A DNA stretch of 64,000 bases from JANMZO01 sp963763135 (GTDB lineage: Bacteria; Actinomycetota; Acidimicrobiia; Acidimicrobiales; JANYDT01). Location of the stretch: positions 310,001 to 374,000 of the forward strand of contig CAVXNJ010000002.1 in the NCBI GenBank assembly GCA_963763135.1, given 5' to 3'. Positions 44,318 through 53,678 of the stretch are shown here, piece after piece. Position 1 is the first letter of the stretch; every line of letters starts with the position of its first letter. The notes under the pieces were generated by a model. It saw only the letters and a list, made by a program, of their open reading frames with translations. It was not told the DNA's origin and did not search any database. The position numbers and the translations under genes are program-made.

Positions 44318-44773
44318 ATGCCGATACACAGGAACGTGATTACGCCCAGCATTGCCGACCTCCGCCGATCGACCACCGACGTCTCCCCGGCGTTTCTCGC
44401 ATCGGTGAAGGCTGTGCTGAACCACCTGCGCGAGAGCACCAGCCTCCCGAACTGGGTTCTGACGCGTGACAGCTTCGACGGCCGGGAAGTCATTGCCTCG
44501 TCGGTCCGGGCCGAGGAGGTTCTTGGCCGAAGTGACCTCGATCGCCGTGAGTACGTCTCGATCCTGTCGGCACCGGTCGTGGACCTGGTGAACGGTGAGC
44601 AATTCGGATGGTTGATCGGCTACGTCACGGAGCGTGACGTGGCAGACGTTGTGACACTTGGTGCGGTTGCGTCAGCGGTCAAGCAGCGTGCCGCCGCCCA
44701 CCAGCCCCTCGTGGAACTTTTCGCGACGCTTCTGGCTGATTCGCTTTCCGTCGAACGTCTTCGTGGCCGCTGA
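44318..44773 (+). CDS. Small GAF-like domain protein
   Basis: 151 residues. SVKAVLNHLRESTSLPNWVLTRDSFDGREVIASSV resembles the first helix and strands of GAF sensor domains found in actinobacterial c-di-GMP proteins, and FGWLIGYV with the following helix resembles the end; the middle is short. No output domain. Cytosolic. The start could also be the GTG at 44337. Divergent from the ABC exporter operon. Function unknown; a stand-alone sensor is possible. Confidence 0.6.
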   Translation: MPIHRNVITPSIADLRRSTTDVSPAFLASVKAVLNHLRESTSLPNWVLTRDSFDGREVIASSVRAEEVLGRSDLDRREYVSILSAPVVDLVNGEQFGWLIGYVTERDVADVVTLGAVASAVKQRAAAHQPLVELFATLLADSLSVERLRGR

Positions 44774-44925
44774 GCCCGGGCAACCCTGACCCTGGAAACA
44801 CCGCGCGACTGCACTCTCGGTGGCCGACGAAACGGTTCCGCAGTCGGCGCGACCTTGGTAACGTCGTAGGTCGTCATTGATCGGCCTCTTCGCTTCGGAG
44901 CGGTCTCAGTTACTGGTCCAAGAGG

Positions 44926-46329
44926 GTGGTTTCTACGGCTGAGCAATTTGATCTCGTGGTTATCGGGGGTGGCCCGGGTGGCTACGCGTCGGCGCTGTAC
45001 GCAACAGCCGCCGGTCTCCGCTGTGCCGTTGTCGAGCGCGACAAGGTCGGAGGCACCTGTCTCCATCGGGGCTGCATTCCGGCCAAGGAGTTCCTGGAGA
45101 CCGCGGCGGTCTTCCGTACCGTGCAGCACGGGGCCCGGTTCGGCGTCAACTCGAGTGCCCCAACGATCGATTTCGGCGTGAGTCAGGCCCGCAAGCAGAC
45201 CGTCGTCGATGAACTGTGGAAGGGCCTCTCGGGTCTTCTCAAGAAGAAGAAGGTCACCGTCTACAACGGCACCGGCACCCTGTACCCCGGCAACGTCGTG
45301 CGGGTGTCCGACGGCACCGAGATCATCGGCACCAACGTGATCCTCGCCGCCGGTTCGGTCCCGCGCACCATCCCCGGCTTCGAGCCCGACGGCCAGACGA
45401 TCTTCACGTCCGATGAGTTCCTCGACCTGTCGATCATGCCGGAGACCGCCGTCGTCATTGGCGCCGGTGCCATCGGCTGCGAGTTCGCCTCCACGATGAG
45501 CGACCTCGGCACGAAGGTCACGATCCTCGAAGCCATGCCGAAGATGCTTCCCGGTTGCGACGTCGACATTGTCGACATCGTGGCGAAGAGCTTCAAGAAG
45601 CGTGAGATCAACGTGCGCCTCGGCGTCGGAGTCACCGGCCACACACCGAACCCGGGCGGGTTCGGGACCACCGTGAACTTCGGCGACGGCGAGACGATCA
45701 GCGTCGACATGGTCGTCGTGTCCGTCGGTCGTCGTCCCCGCACCGAAGAGCTGCTGGCCGAAGGTACGGGCGTGACGGTAACCGACCGCGGATACGTTCA
45801 GGTCGACCCGTACATGCGAACCACCGCCCCGAACGTGTATGCCGTGGGCGACATCGTGCCGACCGCTGCGCTCGCGCACATCGGCTACGCCGAGGCCATC
45901 GTTGCCGTGAAGACGATCCTGGGGGAGTCGGTCATTCCGATCGCCTACGACCGGGTGCCTTGGTGCATCTACTGCCATCCCGAAGTGGCCTTCGCCGGCC
46001 TTTCCGAGGAACAGGCCGTAGCGGCTGGCCACGAGGTCGTCGTGAAGAAGGAACGCATGATCGGCAACGGTCGGGCGAAGATCCTGGGCGAGACCGACGG
46101 CATGGTGAAGATCATCGCCAAGAAGACCGCCGATGGTCGGGCCGGGCAAATACTAGGTGTACATATGGCTGGCCCATGGGTCACCGAGCAGCTCGGCCAG
46201 GCGTACCTGGCCGTGAACTGGGAAGCTTCAGTAGACGAGGTGGCGCAGTTCATTCAGCCCCACCCGTCGATTTCAGAGACGTTTGGTGAAGCCATGCTGG
46301 CGCTCACCGGGAGAGGATTGAACGGCTGA
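44926..46329 (+). CDS. lpdA: Dihydrolipoamide dehydrogenase (E3)
   Basis: 467 residues. FAD-binding GGGPGGYASALYATAAG, redox-active disulfide GGTCLHRGCIP (Cys45/Cys50), NAD-binding VIGAGAIGCEFASTMSDLG, and dimer-interface HPHPS/IQPHPSISE with the catalytic His-Glu pair at the C-terminus. It reoxidises dihydrolipoyl groups with NAD+ in 2-oxoacid dehydrogenase complexes. The GTG start is preceded by a poorly spaced AGAGG. Its stop overlaps the ATG of the E2 gene, so the two are translationally coupled. Confidence 0.97.
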   Translation: MVSTAEQFDLVVIGGGPGGYASALYATAAGLRCAVVERDKVGGTCLHRGCIPAKEFLETAAVFRTVQHGARFGVNSSAPTIDFGVSQARKQTVVDELWKGLSGLLKKKKVTVYNGTGTLYPGNVVRVSDGTEIIGTNVILAAGSVPRTIPGFEPDGQTIFTSDEFLDLSIMPETAVVIGAGAIGCEFASTMSDLGTKVTILEAMPKMLPGCDVDIVDIVAKSFKKREINVRLGVGVTGHTPNPGGFGTTVNFGDGETISVDMVVVSVGRRPRTEELLAEGTGVTVTDRGYVQVDPYMRTTAPNVYAVGDIVPTAALAHIGYAEAIVAVKTILGESVIPIAYDRVPWCIYCHPEVAFAGLSEEQAVAAGHEVVVKKERMIGNGRAKILGETDGMVKIIAKKTADGRAGQILGVHMAGPWVTEQLGQAYLAVNWEASVDEVAQFIQPHPSISETFGEAMLALTGRGLNG

Positions 46330-47879
46330 TGTCCGATGTCGTAATGCCCCAACTTGGCGAAACCGTTACCGAGGGAACCATCACGAAGTGGTTCAAGAAG
46401 GTCGGCGATCGTATCGAGGCCGACGAGCTTCTCTTCGAAGTCTCGACCGACAAGGTTGACAGCGAGGTCACGTCGCCGACCGCCGGGTACATAGCGGAAA
46501 TCAAGGTTCCTGAGGGTGAGACCGTCGATGTCGGTGTCGTGCTGGCCGTCATCACGGCCGAGGCCGGCGCTGCCGCCGCCCCGGCCGTTGAAGCACCGGC
46601 ACCGGCTGCGCCTGCGGCCCCCGCTCCGGTCGCTGAGGCTCCAGCTCCCGTTGTTGAGGCGCCGGCGCCTGCTCCTATTGCGGCCCCGGCTCCAGCACCT
46701 GCTCCGGCACCCGTCGCTGCAGCGCCGATCCAGGCCGCAGCGCCAGTGGCGGCTGCGCCTGCTGCCGCCGGACAGCCGGCCGACACCACCGACAAGGTCC
46801 TGTCGCCGGTCGTGCGCAAGCTCATCAACGAGAACAATCTCGACCCGTCCACGATTCTCGGCACCGGAGTCGGCGGACGCATCACACGAGAAGACGTCCT
46901 CGACGCGATCGATGCCCGCGGTGGCAACGCTCCTGCACCCGTTGCTGCTGCGCCGGCCGCACCCGCTGCACCGGCACCCGCTCCCGCTGCACCGGCACCT
47001 GCTCCCGCAGCTCCGATCCCAGCAGCTCCCGCTCCGGTTGCCGCAGCTCCCGCTCCTGTTGCGCCTCCGATCGTTGAAGTTGCTCCGGCACCCGCTCCAG
47101 CTCCGGTCGTGACCGCCGCTCCGGCTCCGGCTCCGGCTGCGGCGCTTCCCGCCGTTCGGATCGGTGGACGCGACGAGGTTGTCTCGTTCAGCAACATCCG
47201 TCGGCGTACAGGCGAGCACATGGTCATGTCGCTCAGCACCTCGCCGCACGCCTTCATCGCCATCGAGGTCGACTACTCCAACATCGACCGGGTTCGCTCG
47301 GCGAAGAAGGAAGGCTTCAAGGCCGACGAGGGATTCTCACTCACGTACATGCCGTTCATCGCACGTGCGGTCGTCGACGCCATGCGCAAGTTCCCGCATG
47401 TCAACGCGTCCGTCGCCGGGGATCAACTGGTCGTGCACCACTCGGTTCACCTTGGCGTGGCCGTCGACCTCGACTTCAACGGTCTGATGGTTCCCGTGGT
47501 CCGCGACGCCGACGGCAAGCGACTTCGTGCGATCGCCCGCGACGTGAGCGATCTGGCCTCCCGGGCCCGTTCGAAGAAGCTGACGCCCGATGACATCACC
47601 GGTGGAACGTTCACCCTGTCGAACGCTGGCCCCTACGGCATCGATCTCATGCAGTCGATTATCAACCAGCCCCAGGTCGGCATTCTTTCGATCACGAGCG
47701 TGAAGAAGAAGCCGGTTGTCGTTGAGCTGCCCGACGGCACCGATTCCCTCGCCATCCGCCCCATGGGCATGCTCGGTCTGTCGTGGGACCACCGGGCCTT
47801 CGACGGCGCGTATTCGGCCAGCTTCCTCAACGAAGTGAAGAACCAGCTCGAGACGAAGGACTGGTCGTCGGAGATCTAG
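46329..47879 (+). CDS. sucB: 2-oxoacid dehydrogenase E2 (dihydrolipoamide acyltransferase)
   Basis: 516 residues. One lipoyl domain (1-75) with lipoylated Lys42 in STDKVDSE; long Ala/Pro linkers at ~77-147 and ~200-275; E3-binding domain ~152-193 (LSPVVRKLINENNLDP, GTGVGGRITREDVL); catalytic domain with DHRAFDGAYSASF (His and Asp of HxxxDG) near the C-terminus. Whether it belongs to the 2-oxoglutarate, pyruvate or branched-chain complex cannot be decided; sucB is the common name for the actinobacterial relative. It depends on the LipB-LipA product encoded 3 kb away. Confidence 0.95.
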   Translation: MSDVVMPQLGETVTEGTITKWFKKVGDRIEADELLFEVSTDKVDSEVTSPTAGYIAEIKVPEGETVDVGVVLAVITAEAGAAAAPAVEAPAPAAPAAPAPVAEAPAPVVEAPAPAPIAAPAPAPAPAPVAAAPIQAAAPVAAAPAAAGQPADTTDKVLSPVVRKLINENNLDPSTILGTGVGGRITREDVLDAIDARGGNAPAPVAAAPAAPAAPAPAPAAPAPAPAAPIPAAPAPVAAAPAPVAPPIVEVAPAPAPAPVVTAAPAPAPAAALPAVRIGGRDEVVSFSNIRRRTGEHMVMSLSTSPHAFIAIEVDYSNIDRVRSAKKEGFKADEGFSLTYMPFIARAVVDAMRKFPHVNASVAGDQLVVHHSVHLGVAVDLDFNGLMVPVVRDADGKRLRAIARDVSDLASRARSKKLTPDDITGGTFTLSNAGPYGIDLMQSIINQPQVGILSITSVKKKPVVVELPDGTDSLAIRPMGMLGLSWDHRAFDGAYSASFLNEVKNQLETKDWSSEI

Positions 47880-47901
47880 CTCCAATAACCGAGGGCTTGT
47901 C

Positions 47902-48357
47902 TTGACCCTGGAATTACTGGTTGAAGTTCTTGATGCCGGCATGGCCGCGCCCGTGTACGCGAGGCACGGCGATGCCGGTCTTGATTTGGCATCCCGAATC
48001 GACGTCGTCATCCCGCCGGCCGGTGGCCGGTACCTCGTGCCGACCGGCATTGCCATTGCGCTACCCGAGGGTCACGCCGGCTTTGTGCTTCCCCGAAGCG
48101 GCACCGCAGCCCGGCACGGCATCTCGATCGTCAATACTCCCGGCCTGATCGACGCGGGCTACCGAGGTGAAGTTCTCGTGACGCTCCTCAACACCGACCC
48201 GACCGAGCCCTTCGTCGTGCACCGGGGCGACCGCATCGCCCAGTTGGTCGTCCTTCCAGTTCCATATGTGAACGTAGTAACCGTCGACGAACTTCCGCCA
48301 TCACCGGGCGGCGACGCCTCCCGCGGCTCGGCGGGCCACGGCTCCAGCGGCCGCTAA
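47902..48357 (+). CDS. dut: dUTP diphosphatase
   Basis: 151-residue trimeric dUTPase. Motif 1 HGDAGLDL, motif 2 PRSGTAARHGI, motif 3 GLIDAGYRGEVLV with the substrate Tyr, motif 4 GDRIAQLVV and a C-terminal motif-5-like RGSAGHGSSGR. It hydrolyses dUTP to dUMP, keeping uracil out of DNA. The start is TTG with GAGGG six bases upstream. Located 22 bases after the E2 gene. Confidence 0.95.
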   Translation: MTLELLVEVLDAGMAAPVYARHGDAGLDLASRIDVVIPPAGGRYLVPTGIAIALPEGHAGFVLPRSGTAARHGISIVNTPGLIDAGYRGEVLVTLLNTDPTEPFVVHRGDRIAQLVVLPVPYVNVVTVDELPPSPGGDASRGSAGHGSSGR

Positions 48358-48433
48358 CGCAGCGGCGGGCAGGACAGTGGCGGAGTGCCGGTGATCGCCT
48401 TCGTCGTTTGGGGCGTAGTCGTGGGTTTCTGAA

Positions 48434-48518
48434 GCAGGTTCCGGGTCGTGGTGCATGTTTCGGGTCGCTGGGCAGCCTGCCGGTTGACCCGGATCATGTG
48501 TGGTGACCCGGAACCTGC
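48434..48518. repeat. GCAGGTTCCGGGTC hairpin, cluster 1
   Basis: GCAGGTTCCGGGTC (48434-48447) pairs perfectly with GACCCGGAACCTGC (48505-48518); inside, CATGTTTCGGGTC and GACCCGGATCATG make a second stem. It fills most of the 270-base gap between dut and the MFS gene, in which no other gene is seen. Related copies are at 50454-50646 and 61648-61707. Confidence 0.85.
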
Positions 48519-48627
48519 TGGGTGTCCACGAACTTGGGCGCCGAGGTCGAGCCAGAGGGTGTTCGCCCATTCGCCTCAGCGCAGGCCGACGTGCTTTGGT
48601 GCAGGCGGTGTGACTACGGTGGCGGGC

Positions 48628-50025
48628 ATGAGCCAAGCCGACGTCGTGATCGTTGATCGTCGAGCGTGGATGACGCTTGCGGTTGCCTCGATAGCGAGCT
48701 TCATGGTTTCGCTCGAGGTCACGGTGATCTCCCTGGCGTTCCGCAAGATCGCTGCGGCATTTCCGGGTACATCGACTGGCACGCTCAGTTGGGTGTTCAC
48801 GGCCTACAACATCGGGGTGGCCTCGCTGCTGTTGATCTCGGGCTGGCTGTCCGACACGCGAGGCCGCAAGCTGTGCTTCCTGTCGGGCCTCTTCATCTTC
48901 GGTGCCGGTTCGCTCCTGTCGGGTCTGTCGTGGAGCGCCGGGGTACTGATAACCGGTCGCCTCGTGCAATCTGTCGGTGGGTCACTCCTGTTCCCGGCCG
49001 GGCTCGCCTTGGTGCTCACCGCATTTCCTCCGGCTCGCCGCCAGGCCGCCGTCGGCATATGGGGTATCGCCGGAGGACTCGCGGCCGCCGTGGGCCCGAC
49101 GTTCGGGGCCATGCTGGTCGAGGGGTTCGGATGGCGCGCCGTGTTCCTTATCAACGTGCCGATGGCCTTTCTCGGTATCCCGGTCGGCCTGCGGGTGCTC
49201 ACCGAGTCCAAGGCCGAGGGGGTCCCGCGCGAAGTGGACCTCATAGGCGTCCCGCTGGCGTCCCTGTCGGTCGGAGTGCTGGTACTGGCCATCGTGCAGG
49301 GCGACGACTGGGGGTACACGAGTGGGCGAACCATCGCCTGTCTGGTGGCGTCGGTCGTCTTGGCGTTCGGGTTTGTGCGTCGGGCGACCGGACATCCCGC
49401 ACCGCTGTTTGATGTGGGTCTGTACCGGACGCGGTCGTACATGGTCGGCTCGGTCGGTGGCGTGATATTCGCCATCTCGTTCTTCGGATGGCTCGTTCAG
49501 CTGCCCAACTTTCTCCAGTCGCAATGGCACTATTCGGTCCTGAAGGCAGGTTTCGCCCTCGCTCCAGGGCCTGCGCTCACCACGGTTCTCACTCCGGTGA
49601 TGGGCCGCGTCGCCGATCGCGTCGGACATCGGCGGCTCACCGCGGTGTGCTCGGTGATCGGGGCGGTCGGGCTGTTTTGGCCCGTACTCTTTGCGAACCT
49701 CAAACCGAACTATGTCGTGGCCATCCTGCCGCAGACTCTCGCCATGGGATTCGCCGCCGCAACCGGGTTCGCCATCATGGTCGGCGCTTCGATGCGCGAC
49801 ATTCCGCCGCAGCGTTTCGGGATGGCGGGAGCGGGCCGCACCACAGCGTTCCAACTCGGTGTCGCACTCGCCGTCGCTATCTGCGTAGCTGTCGTCGGAC
49901 GCCCAGCGGTCGGCCAGGCCATGCTCAACGCCCATCGCCACAACTGGACGATCGGCGCGATCGCCATGGCATCGCTCGCCGTGCTGTTCGCGTTTGTCTA
50001 CCCGAAACCGGAGGTCAACTCATGA
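48628..50025 (+). CDS. MFS transporter, DHA2 (EmrB/QacA-like) type
   Basis: 465 residues with about 14 hydrophobic segments. Motif A SGWLSDTRGRK and motif C-like AAAVGPTFGAML mark a drug:H+ antiporter family member. It would export an unidentified compound across the cytoplasmic membrane. A TACGGT box ends seven bases before the ATG at MSQADVV, supporting this start and a leaderless mRNA. The stop overlaps the ATG of the PPOX gene. Confidence 0.93.
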   Translation: MSQADVVIVDRRAWMTLAVASIASFMVSLEVTVISLAFRKIAAAFPGTSTGTLSWVFTAYNIGVASLLLISGWLSDTRGRKLCFLSGLFIFGAGSLLSGLSWSAGVLITGRLVQSVGGSLLFPAGLALVLTAFPPARRQAAVGIWGIAGGLAAAVGPTFGAMLVEGFGWRAVFLINVPMAFLGIPVGLRVLTESKAEGVPREVDLIGVPLASLSVGVLVLAIVQGDDWGYTSGRTIACLVASVVLAFGFVRRATGHPAPLFDVGLYRTRSYMVGSVGGVIFAISFFGWLVQLPNFLQSQWHYSVLKAGFALAPGPALTTVLTPVMGRVADRVGHRRLTAVCSVIGAVGLFWPVLFANLKPNYVVAILPQTLAMGFAAATGFAIMVGASMRDIPPQRFGMAGAGRTTAFQLGVALAVAICVAVVGRPAVGQAMLNAHRHNWTIGAIAMASLAVLFAFVYPKPEVNS

Positions 50026-50417
50026 GTCCCGAAGAACGTGACGTGTTCCTGTCAACGGCACACACGGCCGTGTTGTCCAGCGTCGACCGGCAGTCCAGGA
50101 TTCATGCGGTGCCGGTGTGGTTCCGCTATGTCGACGGCGAGTTTCGCATCATCACCGAGCGCGGGTCCGCGAAGCACCGCAACGTTGTTCGCACCGGCCG
50201 AGCGAGTCTCTGCGTCGACGAGCGATCGGGCAAGATGATGTACGTGACCGCGGAGGGCCCGGTCGAGGTAGTCGATGAAGTGACGTTCGACGAGCGTCTC
50301 GCGCTCCACACGCTGTACCGAGGCGAAGACGCAGCACGCGTGATTGTCGAGCGGGGCGGCCACGAGCGGATGGTGCTCCTAATCCTTCGGCCCGAAGGGT
50401 GGCTCGGCCTCGACTGA
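50022..50417 (+). CDS. PPOX class (F420-type) family protein
   Basis: 131-residue split beta-barrel of the pyridoxamine 5'-phosphate oxidase-like superfamily: FLSTAHTAVLSSVD, HAVPVWFRYVDGEFRIIT, RTGRASLCVDE and VTAEGPVEVVD. In Actinobacteria many such proteins bind F420, some FMN or haem; this one cannot be resolved by eye. Coupled to the MFS gene by an ATGA overlap. Confidence 0.87.
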   Translation: MSPEERDVFLSTAHTAVLSSVDRQSRIHAVPVWFRYVDGEFRIITERGSAKHRNVVRTGRASLCVDERSGKMMYVTAEGPVEVVDEVTFDERLALHTLYRGEDAARVIVERGGHERMVLLILRPEGWLGLD

Positions 50418-50453
50418 CCGCGGTCGAGGGCCGTTGGCCCAGGTGTGCGGTGT

Positions 50454-50646
50454 TGGCTTCGGGTCAACCTGCAGGTTGTGGGTCGTTGTGCAGGTTGCTC
50501 GGTGACCCGGATCATGTGTGGTGACCCGGTACCTGCGGTTGTCCCGGAGTTTTCGTGCCGCCCTGTAGGTTCTGGGTCATCCTGCAGGTTGTGGGTCGTT
50601 GTGCAGGTTGCTGGGTGACCCGGATCATGCGTGGTGACCCGGAACC
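50454..50646. repeat. GCAGGTT/GGTGACCCGG repeat, cluster 2 (two tandem copies)
   Basis: Two copies about 110 bases apart share GGGTCAACCTGCAGGTTGTG / GGGTCATCCTGCAGGTTGTG, GGGTCGTTGTGCAGGTTGCT and GGTGACCCGGATCATG followed by TGGTGACCCGG. Each can fold on itself (GCAGGTT with AACCTGC, CGGGTC with GACCCG). They fill the gap before the LipB-LipA gene; same family as 48434 and 61648. Confidence 0.85.
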
Positions 50647-50689
50647 GGTCGTCGTCTTGTAAGCATTAGGCAGAAGTACGATCGTGGAT

Positions 50690-52381
50690 ATGTCGTTGTC
50701 GTCGCCGCTGGAGATTCGTTGGCTGGGCCGGGTGGGGTACAACGACGCGCTGGCGCTGCAGCGTGGGCTCTTCGCCGGGACCGGCAACTACCTGCTGCTG
50801 CTGGAGCATCCGAAGACCTACACGCTCGGTGTGCGGGCCGACCCGGCCAACATTCTCACCGATGTGGTGGCCGAGGGGGCCGAGCTGGTCACGACCGATC
50901 GGGGTGGCGACGTCACCTATCACGGGCCCGGCCAGCTGACCGGCTATCCGATCCTTACGCTGCCGCCCAAGCGGGGCACGGGCAGCGGCATGGCCGACAC
51001 GGTCGCGTACGTGACGTCGATCGAAGAGCTGCTCATCGAGACGTGTCAGGAACTTGGGCTTGCAAACGTCGGTCGACTCAACCGGTGCACCGGCGTCTGG
51101 GTCGACCCCGAGGGACCGCATCCACGCAAGATCGCAGCGATCGGCGTGAAGCTGACCCGGGCCCGCACGATGCACGGCTTCGCCCTCAACGTCGACAACG
51201 ACGTGCTCGAAGGCTTCACCAAGATTGTCCCGTGCGGCATCGTCGACAAGGGCGTCACCTCGCTGGCTGCTGAAGGCATCAACGTTTCGATGCATGAGGT
51301 GGTCGAGGTCGTCGCCCGCAAGGCTGCGGAACGCTGGGGCACGAACTCATCGCACCGGGCCGATGCAGTCTGGCGCACGAGCCCCGACGATCTGGCCCCG
51401 TTCAGCCGCGGTGCTGGCCCGGGCACGAAAGCACTGGGTCGGCTCACCGCCGCTGGCGTCGACAGCTCAACGGCGGTCGCGATCTCCGAGCGCAAGCCCG
51501 AGTGGCTTCGAGTCAAGGCCGACATGGGGCCCGAGTACCGGAGCCTCAAGAAGACGGTCGCCGATCTCAAGCTCGTCACGGTCTGCGAAGAAGCCGGCTG
51601 CCCGAACATCTTCGACTGTTGGAACGATGGCACCGCCACGTTCATGATCCTCGGCGAGCGTTGCACCCGGGCGTGCGGGTTCTGTCTCGTCGACACCCGG
51701 CTGCCCGAGCCGGCGGATTCCGAGGAACCGAGTCGGGTGGCGGAAGCGGTCGAGCGGATGCGACTCAAGCACGCCGTCGTCACGATGGTGGCGCGCGACG
51801 ATCTGCCCGATGGGGGAGCGGCGGCCGTGGCTGCCACGGTCGCGGCTGTTCGCGAGCGCAATCCCTTCACCCGCATCGAGGTGCTGATCTCCGATGTGAA
51901 GGGCGACGCCGACTCGCTGGCCACGATCTTCGCCAGCCGACCCGACGTGCTGAACCACAACCTCGAAACGGTCATCCGCCTGCAGCGGGCGGTTCGGCCG
52001 AGTGCTTCGTATGCGCGCAGTCTTTCGGTCCTCGCGAGAGCCAAGGCTGCGGGCCTGACGACGAAGTCGGGCATCATGGTCGGCCTCGGGGAGTCGGAAG
52101 ACGAAGTGCACGCGGCGTTGCGGGATCTGCGGGCGGTGGGCGTCGACATCGTCACCATCGGCCAATACCTCCGGCCCACGAGCACGCATCTCCCCACGTC
52201 GCGCTGGTGGACTCCCGACGAGTTCGAAGCTCTGCGCGCATATGGAACTGAGTTGGGCTTTGCGCACGTCGAGTCGTCGCCGCTCACCCGGTCGAGCTAC
52301 CACGCGAAACAGGGCGCCGACGCCGCCAACGGCGAGCACATCCCGGCTCCCGTCTCGGTAGCTCTCGGCTCCCGGCGGTAG
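50690..52381 (+). CDS. LipB-LipA fusion: octanoyltransferase and lipoyl synthase
   Basis: About 563 residues. Residues ~1-225 are LipB: EHPKTYTLGVR, DRGGDVTYHGPGQLTGYPI, IAAIGVKLTRARTMHGFALNV and catalytic Cys in VPCGI. Residues ~265-560 are LipA: VCEEAGCPNIFDCW (auxiliary cluster, CX4CX5C), radical-SAM CTRACGFC near 325-332, VARDDLPDGGA, HNLETV, IGQYLRPT and the terminal RSSYHA. LipB moves octanoyl from ACP to a lipoyl domain; LipA inserts two sulfurs. Both steps on one chain make the lipoyl group for the E2 encoded nearby. A TACGAT box ends seven bases before this ATG, favouring it over the GTG at 50684. Confidence 0.95.
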   Translation: MSLSSPLEIRWLGRVGYNDALALQRGLFAGTGNYLLLLEHPKTYTLGVRADPANILTDVVAEGAELVTTDRGGDVTYHGPGQLTGYPILTLPPKRGTGSGMADTVAYVTSIEELLIETCQELGLANVGRLNRCTGVWVDPEGPHPRKIAAIGVKLTRARTMHGFALNVDNDVLEGFTKIVPCGIVDKGVTSLAAEGINVSMHEVVEVVARKAAERWGTNSSHRADAVWRTSPDDLAPFSRGAGPGTKALGRLTAAGVDSSTAVAISERKPEWLRVKADMGPEYRSLKKTVADLKLVTVCEEAGCPNIFDCWNDGTATFMILGERCTRACGFCLVDTRLPEPADSEEPSRVAEAVERMRLKHAVVTMVARDDLPDGGAAAVAATVAAVRERNPFTRIEVLISDVKGDADSLATIFASRPDVLNHNLETVIRLQRAVRPSASYARSLSVLARAKAAGLTTKSGIMVGLGESEDEVHAALRDLRAVGVDIVTIGQYLRPTSTHLPTSRWWTPDEFEALRAYGTELGFAHVESSPLTRSSYHAKQGADAANGEHIPAPVSVALGSRR

Positions 52382-52424
52382 CGCAGCGGACCCGGGTGGT
52401 GTCCGGGTGGCCGGGCGGTGGCGC

Positions 52425-53678
52425 TTACCCAGTCGAGGTGGCGGCTTCCTTAGGTAACCGCAGTGTGAAGCGGGCTCCGCCGAGTGGACTTGCCGTCACC
52501 ACCACGTTGCCGCCGTGGATCTGGGCGACCGACGCGACGATGGCCAGACCCAGACCCGACCCACCCGAATCAACCGACCGGGCTTCTTCGAGTCGACCAA
52601 AACGCTGGAAGATCTTCTCCGCTTCGGACGTCGAAACTCCGGGCCCGTCGTCGTCGACGTGGATCAGCACGTCCTTGCCGTCGGCCACCACGGCTACTTC
52701 AACCAACGCGCCGGCATGGCGGTTGGCGTTGGCCAACAGGTTGCTGACGGCTCGCACGACGAGCCGGCGATCGACCATCGCCGTCACGTCCGGGCCCCCG
52801 AGGACATTCACATGTGCACGTACTACATCTGCTTCACCCTGCACGAGTTTCACGATCGAAACGAGCTCGGGGTGCAGCGGCGGACGTTCGTCCAGCGAAG
52901 ACAGCAGCACGAGGTCATCGACCCGGCTACCCAGTCGGGTCGACAGCGATTCCAACCGGGTAAGGAACGGCTCGTCGACCGGCTCATGCAACCGCAGTGC
53001 CAACTCGATCTCGCCCTGTAGCGCCATCAGCGGCGTACGAAGTTCGTGCGCGGCGTCGGAGGTGAACTGCCGTTGTTGGCGCTGACCGTCTTCGATCCGG
53101 CCGAGCATGGCGTTGACGGTGTTGGCGAGTTCCTCGATCTCGTCGTCGGTGTCGGGGACGGGAACGCGGGCGGAAGCGTCGTGACGGGTGACTGATGCCG
53201 CGAAGCGGGTGATTTCCGAAACCGGTGACAGCGCCCGTCGGACGGCGAGCGCCGCGACGATCGCGGTGAGCACGACGGCGAGGGGAATACCGATCCACAT
53301 GGTGCGGTAGAGCGAACGCATGCTCTCGGTCAAGCGGGCCTCCGAGGCGGAACCGAGGAGGGTCATCCTGGTCCCGTCGACGGTGATCGGACGTCGAACC
53401 TGGAGTACGTCGGGTGCGACCGTCGCACTCACAATGGAGTTGTCGGCGACCTGCGCCTCGACGCCATCAGCGGTCGTGATGGTGACAGCGTTCGTGCCGG
53501 CCCGTAACCCGGCTTCAAACTGGTCGAGCACGACGTTGATCCGCTCGCGAATCGCCGACCGCCCGCTCGTCGCGATCTGCATGAACCCGATTGTTCCGAG
53601 CAGCGAATAGAGACAGGCGGTCACTGCGATGACGACGAGGACGATCCGCCCCCGAACACCGTTGAGCCAGCTCATCAT
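52425..53678 (-). CDS. Sensor histidine kinase
   Basis: 417 residues. TM1 near 10-32, extracytoplasmic sensor of ~130 residues, TM2 near 168-190, HAMP (RRALSPVSEITRFAASV), HisKA with phospho-acceptor His in DAAHELRTPL, then HATPase: NLLANANRHA (N box), HVDDDGPGV (G1) and GGSGLGLAIV (G2). It should phosphorylate the OmpR-type regulator encoded just upstream; its ATG overlaps that gene's stop by four bases. Confidence 0.95.
   Translation of the reverse strand: MMSWLNGVRGRIVLVVIAVTACLYSLLGTIGFMQIATSGRSAIRERINVVLDQFEAGLRAGTNAVTITTADGVEAQVADNSIVSATVAPDVLQVRRPITVDGTRMTLLGSASEARLTESMRSLYRTMWIGIPLAVVLTAIVAALAVRRALSPVSEITRFAASVTRHDASARVPVPDTDDEIEELANTVNAMLGRIEDGQRQQRQFTSDAAHELRTPLMALQGEIELALRLHEPVDEPFLTRLESLSTRLGSRVDDLVLLSSLDERPPLHPELVSIVKLVQGEADVVRAHVNVLGGPDVTAMVDRRLVVRAVSNLLANANRHAGALVEVAVVADGKDVLIHVDDDGPGVSTSEAEKIFQRFGRLEEARSVDSGGSGLGLAIVASVAQIHGGNVVVTASPLGGARFTLRLPKEAATSTG

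Noticed and set aside
44620..46149. 509-residue minus-strand frame opposite lpdA
   Set aside because: His/Asp/Arg-rich shadow; the plus strand has complete dihydrolipoamide dehydrogenase motifs.
46254..47263. Long minus-strand frames opposite the E2 gene
   Set aside because: They are Ser/Arg/Gly- or Ala/Gly-rich mirror images of the Ala-Pro linker codons; the plus strand has all E2 domains.
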